DNA of 64,000 nt from Sipunculus nudus (GCA_026874595.1 CM049315.1:63921389-63985388); one strand, 5' to 3'; shown: positions 1-10,710, counted from the first letter of the stretch. The notes: generated by a model not told the origin, from the letters alone. Translations and numbers: made by a program.

Positions 1-449
1 TCCATTAGGCCATTTAGAACCGGGTACAAACATCGATCTCGCCGAAATCAGCTAGGTTTTTGCCTAATTCATGATCGTGTGTTGTGCAAAAATTGCAGAT
101 TTAAATTGCAAAAGAAGCAATTCAGAAGCTTCATTAGGCCGTTTAGAACAAGATACAAACATCTTTTACGCCGAAATCAGCTCGGTTTTTGCGTAATACA
201 AAATCGTGTGTTGTGCAAAGATGACCGATTTAAACTGGGAAAGAAGCGATTCAATAGCTTCATTAGTCGACTTAAAACCCGTTACAACCGACGTTTTCGC
301 TAAAATAAGCTCGGTTTTTGCGTAGTACAAGATCGTGTGTTGGGCAAATATCACCGATTTAAACTGCGAGAGAAGAGATTCAATAGCTTCATAAGGCGAC
401 TTATAACCCGTTACAACCGTCGTTTTCGCCGAAATAAGCTCGGTTTTTG

Positions 450-828
450 CGTAGTACAAGATCGTGTGTTGGGCAAATATCACCGATTAAAACTGCTAAA
501 TAAGCATTTTAGAAACTTCATCAGGCCATTAAGAACCAGTTAGAAACGGCGTTTTTGCTGAAATCAGCTCGATTTTTTTAGCGTAATATAAGATCGTGTT
601 TGTGCAAAAATTACCGATTTAAACTGCAAAAGAAGAGTTTAAGAAGCTTCAATAGGCCACTTCAAACCAGTTACAAAGATCTTTTTTGCCGAAATCGACT
701 CGGATTTTGCGTTATAATAGATCATGATTTGTGCAGAAATGGCCAGTTTAAACTGCGAAAGAAGCGTTTCAGAAACTTCATTAGGCGACTTAAAACCCGT
801 TACAAAAGTCGTTTTCGCCGCAGTCAGC
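450..828 (+). repeat. ~380-bp segment shared with 56.06-56.43 kb
   Basis: About three consecutive monomers carry a set of otherwise rare variants that recurs in the same order at 56,058-56,434. These are GTTGGGCAAATATCACC followed by AATAAGCATTTTAG, CTCGGATTTTGCG, AGAAATGGCCAG and CGCCGCAGTCAGC. The match stops near 828/56,434, where the left copy continues with a T-run and the right copy with GGTTTTCGAGTAC. Offset is about 55,606 bp. Shared rare variants in order indicate a copied block rather than independent mutation. Confidence 0.75.
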
Positions 829-2321
829 TCGTTTTTTTCGTAATACAAGATCGTGATTTGTGCAGAAACGGCTGATTTAAACTGCGATAGAAGCCTTTTA
901 ATTGCTTCATTAGGCCATTTAGAAATTGGTAAAAACGTCTCTCTTGCTGAAATCAGATCGGTTTTTGCGTAATACAAGATCGTGTTTTGTGCAAAGATGA
1001 CCGATTTAAACTGCGAAAGAAGCGTTTTAGAAGCTTCATCGGGCCATTAAGAACCAGTTAGCAACGTCGTTTTTGCTGAAATCAGCTCGTTTTTTTTTTG
1101 CGTAATACAAAATTGTCTGTTGTGCAAAGATGACCGATTTAAACTGCTAAAGAAGCGTTTTAGAAGCTTCATCAGGCCATTAAGAACCAGTTAGAAACGT
1201 CGTTTTTGCTAAAATTAGCTCGATTTTTTAGTGTAATGCAAGATCGTGTTTGTGCAAATATTGCAGATTTAAATTGCAAAAGAATCAATTCAGCAGCTTT
1301 ATTAGGCCATTTAGAACCAGATACCAACGTCTTTTTCGCCGAAATCAGCTCGGTTTTTGCGTAATACAAGACCGTGTTTTGTGCAAAGATGACCGATTTA
1401 AACTGCCAAGGAAGCCTTTTAGAAGCTTCATCAGGCCATTAAAAAACCAGTTAGCAACGTCGTTTTTGCTGAAATCAGCTCGATTTTTTGCGTAATACAA
1501 AATCGTGTGTTGTGCAAAGATGACCGATTTAAACTGCTAAAGAAGCGTTTTAGAAGCTTCATCAGGCCATTAAGAACCAGTTAGAAACGTCTTTTACGCC
1601 GAAATCAGCTCTTTTTTTCGTAATACAAGATCGTGATTTGTGCAGAAATGGCTGATTTAAACTGCGATAGAAGCGTTTTAATAGCTTCATTAGGCCATTT
1701 AGAAATTGGTAAAAACGTCGCTCTTGCTGAAATCAGATCGGTTTTCGCGTAATACAACATCGTGTTGTGCAAAATAGAAGATTCAAATTGCAAAAGAAGC
1801 AATTCAGAAGCTCCATTAGGCCATTTAGAACCGGGTACAAACATCGATCTCGCCGAAATCAGCTAGGTTTTTGGCTAATTCAGGAACGTGTGTTGTGCAA
1901 AAATTACAGATTTCAATTGCAAAAGAAGCAATTCAGAAGCTTCATTAGGCCGTTTAGAACCAGTTACTAAAGTCGTTTTTGCCGAAATCAGCGCGATTTT
2001 TGCGTTTTACAAGATCGTACGTTGTGAAAAAAATGGCCGATTTAAACTGCGATAGAAGCGTTTTAATAGCTTCATTAGGCCATTTAGAAATTGGTAAAAA
2101 CGTCGCTCTTGCGGAAATCAAATCGGTTTTCGCGTAATACAACATCGTGTTGTGCAAAATAGAAGATTAAAATTGCAAAAGAAGCAATTCAGAAGCTCCA
2201 TTAGGCCATTTAGAACCGGGTACAAACATCCATCTCGCCGAAATCAGCTAGGTTTTTGGCTAATTCAGGAACGTGTGTTGTGCAAAAATTACAGATTTCA
2301 ATTGCAAAAGAAGCAATTCAG

Positions 2322-2368
2322 AAGCTTCATTAGGCCGTTTAGAATCAGATACAAAAGAAGCAATTCAG
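2322..2368 (+). repeat. Truncated 47-bp monomer (internal deletion)
   Basis: Successive core positions at 2,322 (AAGCTT) and 2,369 (AAACTT) are only 47 bp apart instead of about 129. The sequence jumps from AATCAGATACAAA directly into AGAAGCAATTC, losing about 82 bp. The joined parts share CAAAA (GATACAAAC and TTGCAAAAG), consistent with a short-homology deletion. The following monomer is also a hybrid (GTTTAGAATTGTTAAAAACG at about 2,387). This is the most severe sub-monomer rearrangement I found. Confidence 0.85.
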
Positions 2369-2711
2369 AAACTTTATTAGGCCGTTTAGAATTGTTAAAA
2401 ACGTCGCTCTTGCTGAAATCAGATCGGTTTTCGCGTAGTACAAGATCGTGTCTTGTGCAATGATCACCGATTTAAACTGCAAAAGAAGCGTTTAAGAAGC
2501 TTTATCAGGCCATTAAGAATCAGTTAGGAACGTCGTTTTTGCTGAAATCAGCTCGGTTTTTTTTGTGTCATTCAAAATCGTCTGTTGTGCAAAGATGACC
2601 GATTTAAACTGCTAAAGAAGCGTTTTAGAAGCTTCATCAGGCAATTAAGAAGTTAGAAACGTCGTTTTTGCTAAAATCAGCTCGATTTTTTAGCGTAATA
2701 TAAGATGGTGT

Positions 2712-5296
2712 TTGTCCAAAGATGACCGATTTAAACTGCAAAAGAAGAGTTTAAGAAGCTTCAATAGGCCACTTAAAACCAGTTACAAAGATCTTTTTTG
2801 CTGAAATCAACTCGGTTTTTGCGTTATAATAGATCATGATCCGTGCAAAAATGGTCAGTTTAAACTGCGAAAGAAGCGTTTCAGAAACTTCATTAGGCGA
2901 CTTAAAACCCGTTACAATCGTCGTTTTCGTCGCAATCAGCTCGGTTTTCGCGTACTACAAGATCGTGTGTTGTGCAAAAATGGCCGTTTAAATTGCAAAT
3001 GACGCGTTTTAATAGCTTCATCAGGCCATTTAAAACAAGTTACAAACGTCGTTTTTGCCGAAATCAGCTCGGTTTTCGCTTTAAACAAGATCGTGTCTTG
3101 TGCAATGATCACCGATTTAAACTGTGAAAGAAGCGTTTTAGAAGCTTCATCAGGCCATTAAGAACCAGTTAGAAACGTCGTTTTTGCTGAAATCAGCTCG
3201 ATTTTTTTTTGCGTAATGCAAGATCGTGTTTGTGCAAATATTGCAGATTTAAATTGCAAAAGAATCAATTTAGGAGCTTTATTAGGCCATTTAAAACCAG
3301 ATACCAACGTCTTTTCCGCCGAAATCAGCTCGGTTTTTGCGTAATACAAGACCGTGTTTTGTGCAAAGATGCCCGATTTAAACTGCCAAGGAAGCCTTTT
3401 AGAAGCTTCATCAGGCCATCAAAAACCAGTAAGTAACGTCGTTTTTGCTGAAATCACCTCGATTTTTTGCGTAATACAAAATCGTGTGTTGTGCAAAAAT
3501 TACAGATTTCAATTGCAAAAGAAGCAATTCAGAAGCTTCATTAGGCCGTTTAGAATCAGATACAAACGTCTGTTACGACGAAATCAGCTCGGTTTTTTCG
3601 TAATACAAGATCGTGATTTGTGCAGAAACGGCTAAAATAAACTGCGATAGAAGCCTTTAAATAGCTTCATTAGGCCATTTAGAAATTGTTAAAAACGTCG
3701 CTTTTGCTGAAATCAGATTCGTTATCGCGTAATACAACATCGTGTTGTGCAAAATAGAAGATTAAAATTGCAAAAGAAGCAATTCAGAAGCTCCATTAGG
3801 CCATTTAGAACCGGGTACAAACATCGATCTCGCCGAAATCAGCTAGGGTTTTCCCTAATTCATGATCGTGTGTTGTGCAAAAATTGCAGATTTAAATTGC
3901 AAAAGAAGCAATTCAGAAACTTTATTAGGCCGTTTAGAATCAGATACAAACGTCTTTTACGCCGAAATCAGCTCGGTTTTTGCGTAATACAAGATCGTGT
4001 TTTGTGCAAAGATGACCGATTTAAACTGCGAAAGAAGCGTTTTAAAAGCTTCATCAGGCCTTTAAGAACCAGTTAGCAACGTCGTTTTTGCTGAAATCAG
4101 TTCGGTTTTTTTTTTTGCGTAATTCAAAATCGTCTGTTGTGCAAAGATGACCGATTTAAACTGCTAAAGAAGCGTTTTAGAAGCTTCATCAGGCAATTAA
4201 GAAGTTAGAAACGTCGTTTTTGCTAAAATCAGCTCGATTTTTTAGCGTAATATAAGATGGTGTTTGTCCAAAGATGACCGATTTAAACTGCAAAAGAAGC
4301 AATTCAGAAGCTCCATCAGGCCATTAAGAACCTGGTACAAACATCGATCTCGCCTAAATCAGCTGGGTTTTTTGCCTAATTCATGATCGTGTGTTGTGCA
4401 AAAATTGCAGATTTAAATTGCAAAAGAAGCAATTCAGAAGCTTCATTAGGCCGTTTAGAAATAGATACAAACATCTTTTACGCCGAAATCAGCTCGGTTT
4501 TTGCGTAATACAAGATCGTGTTTTGTGCAAAGATGACCGATTTAAACTGCAAAAGAAGCGTTTAAGAAGCTTTATCAGGCCATTAAGAATCAGTTAGGAA
4601 CGTCGTTTTTGCTGAAATTAGCTCGGTTTTTTTTTGCGTAATATAGGATCCTGTTTTGTGCAAAATGGCCGATTTAAACTGCGATAGAAGCGTTTTAATA
4701 GCTTCATTAGGCCATTTAGAAATTGGTAAAAACGTCGATCTTGCGGAAATCAAATCGGTTTTCGCGTAATACAACATCGTGTTGTGCAAAAGAGAAGATT
4801 AAAATTGCAAAAGAAGCAATTCAGAAGCTCCATTAGGCCATTTAGAACCGGGTACAAACATCGATCTCGCCGAAATCAGCTAGGTTTTTCCCTAATTCAT
4901 GATCGTGTGTTGTGCAAAAATTGCAGATTTAAATTGCAAAAGAAGCAATTCAGAAACTTTATTAGGCCGTTTAGAATCAGATACAAACTTCTTTTACGCC
5001 GAAATCAGCTCGGTTTTTGCGTAATACAAGATCGTGTTTTGTGCAAAGATGACCGATTTAAACTGCGAAAGAAGCGTTTTAAAAGCTTCATCAGGCCATT
5101 AAGAACCAGTTAGCAACGTCGTTTTTGCTGAAATCAGTTCGGTTTTTTTGCGTAATTCAAAATCGTGTGTTGTGCAAAGATGACCGATTTAAACTGCTAA
5201 AGAAGCGTTTTAGAAGCTTCATCAGGCAATTAAGAAGTTAGAAACGTCGTTTTTGCTAAAATCAGCTCGATTTTTTAGCGTAATATAAGATGGTGT
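2712..5296 (+). repeat. Left variant HOR, ~20 monomers (12+8)
   Basis: M1-type markers occur at 2,712, 4,264 and 5,297, splitting this into 1,552 bp (about 12 monomers) and 1,033 bp (about 8). The monomer at 4,264 is a hybrid: it begins as M1 but continues as the 126-bp class (AAGAAGCAATTCAGAAGCTCC). The part from about 3.7 kb matches 53.7-55.9 kb, where the same M1 hybrid recurs at 54,260, except that the left copy lacks one M13-type monomer. The T-run of its M5-type monomer is 9 T, like the right flank and unlike the core (11-12 T). Confidence 0.75.
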
Positions 5297-8001
5297 TTGT
5301 CCAAAGATGACCGATTTAAACTGCAAAAGAAGAGTTTAAGAAGCTTCAATAGGCCACTTAAAACCAGTTACAAAGATCTTTTTTGCCGAAATCGACTCGG
5401 TTTTTGCGTTATAATAGATCATGATCCGTGCAAAAATGGTCAGTTTAAACTGCGAAAGAAGCGTTTCAGAAACTTCATTAGGCGACTTAAAACCCGTTAC
5501 AATCGTCGTTTTCGTCGCAATCAGCTCGGTTTTCGCGTACTACAAGATCGTGTGTTGTGCAAAAATGGCCGTTTAAATTGCAAATGAAGCGTTTTAATAG
5601 CTTCATCAGGCCATTCAAAACAAGTTACAAACGTCGTTTTTGCCGAAATCAGCTCGGTTTTCGCTTTAAACAAGATCGTGTCTTGTGCAATGATCACCGA
5701 TTTAAACTGTGAAAGAAGCGTTTTAGAAGCTTCATCAGGCCATTAAGAACCAGTTAGAAACGTCGTTTTTGCTGAAATCAGCTCGATTTTTTTTTGCGTA
5801 ATGCATGATCGTGTTTGTGCAAATATTGCAGATTTAAATTTCAAAAGAATCAATTCAGGAGCTTTATTAGGCCATTTAAAACCAGATACCAACGTCTTTT
5901 CCGCCGAAATCAGCTCGGTTTTAGCGTAATACAAGACCGTGTTTTGTGCAAAGATGACCGATTTAAACTGCCAAGGAAGCCTTTTAGAAGCTTCATCAGG
6001 CCATCAAAAACAAGTTAGTAACGTCGTTTTGCTGAAATCAGCTCGATTTTTTGCGTAATACAAAATCGTGTGTTGTGCAAAGATGACCGATTTAAACTGC
6101 TAAAGAAGCGTTTTAGAAGCTTCATCAGGCCATTAAGAACCAGTTAGAAACGTCTTCTACGCCGAAATCAGCTCTTTTTTTCGTAATACATGATCGTGAT
6201 TTGTGCAGAAACGGCTGATTTAAACTGCGATAGAAGCGTTTTAATAGCTTCATTAGGCCATTTAGAAATTGGTAAAAACGTCGCTCTTGCTGAAATCAGA
6301 TCGGTTTTCGCGTAATACAACATCGTGTTGTGCAAAATAGAAGATTAAAATTGCAAAGGAAGCAATTCAGAAGCTCCATCAGGCCATTTAGTACCGGATA
6401 CAAACATCGATCTCGCCGAAATCAGCTAGGTTTTTGGCTAATTCAGGAACGTGTGTTGTGCAAAAATTACAGATTTCAATTGCAAAAGAAGCAATTCAGA
6501 AGCTTCATTAGGCCGTTTAGAATCAGATACAAACGTCTTTTACGACGAAATCAGCTCGGTTTTTTCGTAATACAAGATCGTGATTTGTGCAGAAACGGCT
6601 AATATAAACTGCGATAGAAGCGTTTAAATAGCTTCATTAGGCCATTTAGAAATTGTTAAAAACGTCGCTCTTGCTGAAATCAGATCGGTTTTCGCGTAGT
6701 ACAAGATCGTGTCTTGTGCAATGATCACCGATTTAAACTGCAAAAGAAGCGTTTAAGAAGCTTTATCAGGCCATTAAGAATCAGTTAGGAACGTCGTTTT
6801 TGCTGAAATCAGCTCGTTTTTTTTTTGCGTAATATAAGATCGTGTGTTGTGCAAAGATGATGATTTAAACTGCAAAAGAAGCGTTTGAGAAACTTCATTA
6901 GGCCATTTAGAACCAGTTACAAATGTCGTTTTTTTGCCGAAATCAGCTCGGTTTTTGCGTAATATAGGATCCTGTTTTGTGCAAAATGGCCGATTTAAAC
7001 TGCGATAGAAGCGTTTTAATAGCTTCATTAGGCCATTTAGAAATTGGTAAAAACGTCGCTCTTGCGGAAATCAAATCGGTTTTCGCGTAATACAACATCG
7101 TGTTGTGCAAAATAGAAGATTAAAATTGCAAAAGAAGCAATTCAGAAGCTCCATTAGGCCATTTAGAACCGGGTACAAACATCGATCTCACCGAAATCAG
7201 CTAGGTTTTTGGCTAATTCAGGAACGTGTGTTGTGCAAAAATTACAGATTTCAATTGCAAAAGAAGCAATTCAGAAGCTTCATTAGGCCGTTTAGAATCA
7301 GATACAAACGTCTTTTATGACGAAATCAGCTCGGTTTTTTCGTAATACAAGATCGTGATTTGTGCAGAAACGGCTAATATAAAGTGCGATAGAAGCGTTT
7401 AAATAGCTTCATTATGCCATTTAGAAATTGTTAAAAACGTCGCTTTTGCTGAAATCAGATCGGTTTTCGCTTAGTACAAGATCGTGTTGTGCAAAAGAGA
7501 AGATTAAAATTGCAAAAGAAGCAATTCAGAAGCTCCATTAGGCCATTTAGAACCGGGTACAAACATCGATCTCGCCGAAATCAGCTAGGTTTTTGGCTAA
7601 TTCATGATCGTGTGTTGTGCAAAAATTGCAGATTTAAATTGCAAAAGAAGCAATTCAGAAACTTTATTAGGCCGTTTAGAATCAGATACAAACGTCTTTT
7701 ACGCCGAAATCAGCTCGGTTTTTGCGTAATACAAGATCGTGTTTTGTGCAAAGATGACCGATTTAAACTGCGAAAGAAGCGTTTTAAAAGCTTCATCAGG
7801 CCATTAAGAACCAGTTAGCAACGTCGTTTTTGCTGAAATCAGTTCGGTTTTTTTTGCGTAATTCAAAATCGTCTGTTGTGCAAAGATGACCGATTTAAAC
7901 TGCTAAAGAAGCGTTTTAGAAGCTTCATCAGGCAATTAAGAAGTTAGAAACGTCGTTTTTGCTAAAATCAGCTCGCTTTTTAGCGTAATATAAGATGGTG
8001 T
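5297..8001 (+). repeat. 21-monomer HOR unit (2,705 bp)
   Basis: First full copy of the canonical M1-M21 order. It is 4 bp shorter than the 2,709-bp unit, and both differences are visible. The M5 T-run is 9 T instead of 12 (ending near 5,796), and one GTCGTTTTGC near 6,023 has 4 T instead of 5. It also differs from later copies at scattered single bases, so it is a slightly diverged edge copy of the core family. Confidence 0.9.
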
Positions 8002-8121
8002 TTGTCCAAAGATGACCGATTTAAACTGCAAAAGAAGAGTTTAAGAAGCTTCAATAGGCCACTTAAAACCAGTTACAAAGATCTTTTTTGCCGAAATCGA
8101 CTCGGTTTTTGCGTTATAATA

Positions 8122-8131
8122 GATCATGATC
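8122..8131. other. 10-bp perfect palindrome in M1 (GATCATGATC)
   Basis: The M1 monomer carries GATCATGATC just after GCGTTATAATA, where other monomers have ACAAGATCGTG. It recurs once per M1-containing unit, for example at 5,417-5,426. It is a unit-specific dyad and one of the few places where one monomer type differs strongly from the consensus. No function is inferred. Confidence 0.9.
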
Positions 8132-8491
8132 CGTGCAAAAATGGTCAGTTTAAACTGCGAAAGAAGCGTTTCAGAAACTTCATTAGGCGACTTAAAACCC
8201 GTTACAATCGTCGTTTTCGTCGCAATCAGCTCGGTTTTCGCGTACTACAAGATCGTGTGTTGTGCAAAAATGGCCGTTTAAATTGCAAATGAAGCGTTTT
8301 AATAGCTTCATCAGGCCATTTAAAACAAGTTACAAACGTCGTTTTTGCCGAAATCAGCTCGGTTTTCGCTTTAAACAAGATCGTGTCTTGTGCAATGATC
8401 ACCGATTTAAACTGTGAAAGAAGCGTTTTAGAAGCTTCATCAGGCCATTAAGAACCAGTTAGAAACGTCGTTTTTGCTGAAATCAGCTCGA

Positions 8492-8503
8492 TTTTTTTTT
8501 TTT
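8492..8503 (+). repeat. M4-M5 T-run, 12 T, length-variable between units
   Basis: This homopolymer lies between the M4 and M5 cores and makes that spacing the longest in the HOR (135 bp). It is 11 or 12 T throughout the core units, 9 T in the left copies (3,212 and 5,788 regions) and at 45.49, 60.66 and 62.60 kb, and 10 T near 55.91 kb. Its length accounts for most 1-bp differences between otherwise identical units. Confidence 0.9.
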
Positions 8504-9025
8504 GCGTAATGCAAGATCGTGTTTGTGCAAATATTGCATATTTAAATTGCAAAAGAATCAATTAAGGAGCTTTATTAGGCCATTTAAAACCAGATACCAA
8601 CGTCTTTTCCGCCGAAATCAGCTCGGTTTTTGCGTAATACAAGACCGTGTTTTGTGCAAAGATGACCGATTTAAACTGCCAAGGAAGCCTTTTAGAAGCT
8701 TCATCAGGCCATCAAAAACCAGTTAGTAACGTCGTTTTTGCTGAAATCAGCTCGATTTTTTGCGTAATACAAAATCGTGTGTTGTGCAAAGATGACAGAT
8801 TTAAACTGCTAAAGAAGCGTTTTAGAAGCTTCATCAGGCCATTAAGAACCAGTTAGAAACGTCTTTTACGCCGAAATCAGCTCTTTTTTTCGTAATACAA
8901 GATCGTGATTTGTGCAGAAACGGATGATTTAAACTGCGATAGAAGCGTTTTAATAGCTTCATTAGGCCATTTAGAAATTGGTAAAAACGTCGCTCTTGCA
9001 GAAATCAGATCGGTTTTCGCGTAAT

Positions 9026-9040
9026 ACAACATCGTGTTGT
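9026..9040. other. Inverted repeat ACAACA-TCG-TGTTGT
   Basis: Perfect 6-bp arms are separated by 3 bp. The site sits at the entry to M9 and again at the entry to M15 (9,801-9,815), so twice per canonical HOR. The related entry to M18 reads GTACAAGATCGTGTTGTGC and lacks the left arm. The dyad results from the 3-bp shortening that defines the 126-bp monomers plus a G to C change. It is a possible protein-binding or hairpin-forming dyad; its role is unknown. Confidence 0.85.
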
Positions 9041-9057
9041 GCAAAATAGAAGATTAA

Positions 9058-9076
9058 AATTGCAAAAGAAGCAATT
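9058..9076. other. Inverted repeat AATTGC-7-GCAATT in class-b monomers
   Basis: Perfect 6-bp arms flank AAAAGAA. The dyad is present in M9, M10, M15, M16, M18 and M19. In class-a monomers the aligned positions read AAACTGC...GCGTTTT, which keeps outer A-T and inner G-C pairing with one mismatch and one T/G pair. M5 (AATTGC...TCAATT) is imperfect. The dyad thus persists at the same monomer position in both classes with different sequence. Confidence 0.8.
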
Positions 9077-10710
9077 CAGAAGCTCCATTAGGCCATTTAG
9101 AACCGGGTACAAACATCGATCTCGCCGAAATCAGCTAGGTTTTTGGCTAATTCAGGAACGTGTGTTGTGCAAAAATTACAGATTTCAATTGCAAAAGAAG
9201 CAATTCAGAAGCTTCATTAGGCCGTTTAGAATCAGATACAAACGTCTTTTACGACGAAATCAGCTCGGTTTTTTCGTAATACAAGATCGTGATTTGTGCA
9301 GAAACGGCTAATATAAACTGCGATAGAAGCGTTTAAATAGCTTCATTAGGCCATTTAGAAATTGTTAAAAACGTCGCTCTTGCTGAAATCAGATCGGTTT
9401 TCGCGTAGTACAAGATCGTGTCTTGTGCAATGATCACCGATTTAAACTGCAAAAGAAGCGTTTAAGAAGCTTTATCAGGCCATTAAGAATCAGTTAGGAA
9501 CGTCGTTTTTGCTGAAATCAGCTCGGTTTTTTTTTGCGTAATATAAGATCGTGTGTTGTGCAAAGATGATGATTTAAACTGCAAAAGAAGCGTTTGAGAA
9601 ACTTCATTAGGCCATTTAGAACCAGTTACAAATGTCGTTTTTTTGCCGAAATCAGCTCGGTTTTTGCGTAATATAGGATCCTGTTTTGTGCAAAATGGCC
9701 GATTTAAACTGCGATAGAAGCGTTTTAATAGCTTCATTAGGCCATTTAGAAATTGGTAAAAACGTCGCTCTTGCGGAAATCAAATCGGTTTTCGCGTAAT
9801 ACAACATCGTGTTGTGCAAAATAGAAGATTAAAATTGCAAAAGAAGCAATTCAGAAGCTCCATTAGGCCATTTAGAACCGGGTACAAACATCGATCTCAC
9901 CGAAATCAGCTAGGTTTTTGGCTAATTCAGGAACGTGTGTTGTGCAAAAATTACAGATTTCAATTGCAAAAGAAGCAATTCAGAAGCTTCATTAGGCCGT
10001 TTAGAATCAGATACAAACGTCTTTTATGACGAAATCAGCTCGGTTTTTTCGTAATACAAGATCGTGATTTGTGCAGAAACGGCTAATATAAAGTGCGATA
10101 GAAGCGTTTAAATAGCTTCATTATGCCATTTAGAAATTGTTAAAAACGTCGCTTTTGCTGAAATCAGATCGGTTTTCGCTTAGTACAAGATCGTGTTGTG
10201 CAAAAGAGAAGATTAAAATTGCAAAAGAAGCAATTCAGAAGCTCCATTAGGCCATTTAGAACCGGGTACAAACATCGATCTCGCCGAAATCAGCTAGGTT
10301 TTTGGCTAATTCATGATCGTGTGTTGTGCAAAAATTGCAGATTTAAATTGCAAAAGAAGCAATTCAGAAACTTTATTAGGCCGTTTAGAATCAGATACAA
10401 ACGTCTTTTACGCCGAAATCAGCTCGGTTTTTGCGTAATACAAGATCGTGTTTTGTGCAAAGATGACCGATTTAAACTGCGAAAGAAGCGTTTTAAAAGC
10501 TTCATCAGGCCATTAAGAACCAGTTAGCAACGTCGTTTTTGCTGAAATCAGTTCGGTTTTTTTTGCGTAATTCAAAATCGTCTGTTGTGCAAAGATGACC
10601 GATTTAAACTGCTAAAGAAGCGTTTTAGAAGCTTCATCAGGCAATTAAGAAGTTAGAAACGTCGTTTTTGCTAAAATCAGCTCGCTTTTTAGCGTAATAT
10701 AAGATGGTGT

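Larger units (their letters stand above)
1..2711 (+). repeat. Left heterogeneous monomer block (~21 monomers)
   Basis: These monomers belong to the same family but lack the M1 marker GGTGTTTGTCC and the regular M1-M21 order of the core. Unusual variants include monomers with GTTGGGCAAATATCACC (around 343 and 466) and CCGCAGTCAGC (around 820). Two ACAACATCG copies at 1,754 and 2,139 show the 385-bp trimer spacing. It looks like older or less homogenised array. The window begins inside a 126-bp-class monomer, so this is not the array edge. Confidence 0.8.
8002..10710 (+). repeat. Canonical 21-monomer HOR (2,709 bp), reference copy
   Basis: Core positions, each the start of AAGCTT or its variant, are 8046, 8175, 8303, 8432, 8567, 8696, 8826, 8954, 9080, 9209, 9338, 9467, 9599, 9729, 9855, 9984, 10113, 10239, 10368, 10497, 10629, then 10755 in the next unit. 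Monomer lengths M1 to M21 are 129, 128, 129, 135, 129, 130, 128, 126, 129, 129, 129, 132, 130, 126, 129, 129, 126, 129, 129, 132, 126, total 2,709. M5, M9, M10, M15, M16, M18 and M19 are class b (TTGCAAAAGAA(G/T)CAATT); the others are class a (CTGC.AAAGAAGCG). M9-M11, M15-M17 and M18-M20 share a b-b-a trimer plan. I use this copy to name monomer types elsewhere. Confidence 0.95.

Noticed and set aside
1-2711. Array edge or flanking unique sequence at the left end
   Set aside because: Divergent, but still the same satellite to base 1.
7489-7818. Recurrent 109-codon Lys/Arg-rich open frame (also at 10,198, 12,906, 16,383 and others), a candidate small basic protein
   Set aside because: It is two to three satellite monomers read through, using a TTG start, with no ribosome-binding or promoter context. 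Similar frames open on the other strand and differ between units. The frame stays open because 126- and 129-bp monomers are multiples of 3.
8116-8121. TATAAT in M1 as a promoter -10 box
   Set aside because: It occurs by chance in AT-rich repeat sequence, with no matching -35 or downstream gene, and the window is eukaryotic satellite DNA.
8122-8131. Transposon terminal repeat or target-site signal at GATCATGATC
   Set aside because: It sits inside a normal-length monomer, with no inserted sequence or flanking duplication.
8002-8292. 96-codon frame repeated in every M1-containing unit, apparently conserved
   Set aside because: Its conservation equals that of the surrounding non-open DNA and follows from HOR homogenisation. 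The start is a TTG inside the M1 marker, and related copies (2,712; 60,169) are interrupted without any sign of constraint.
8554-8580. A tRNA-like or Pol III B-box origin for the monomer
   Set aside because: I found no GGTTCRANNCC-type B box or cloverleaf pairing in the monomer.
9090-9106. CENP-B box in GCCATTTAGAACCGGGT of M9-type monomers
   Set aside because: Only 5 of 9 essential positions match (A and CGGG) and the TTCG half is absent, so it is too weak to call.
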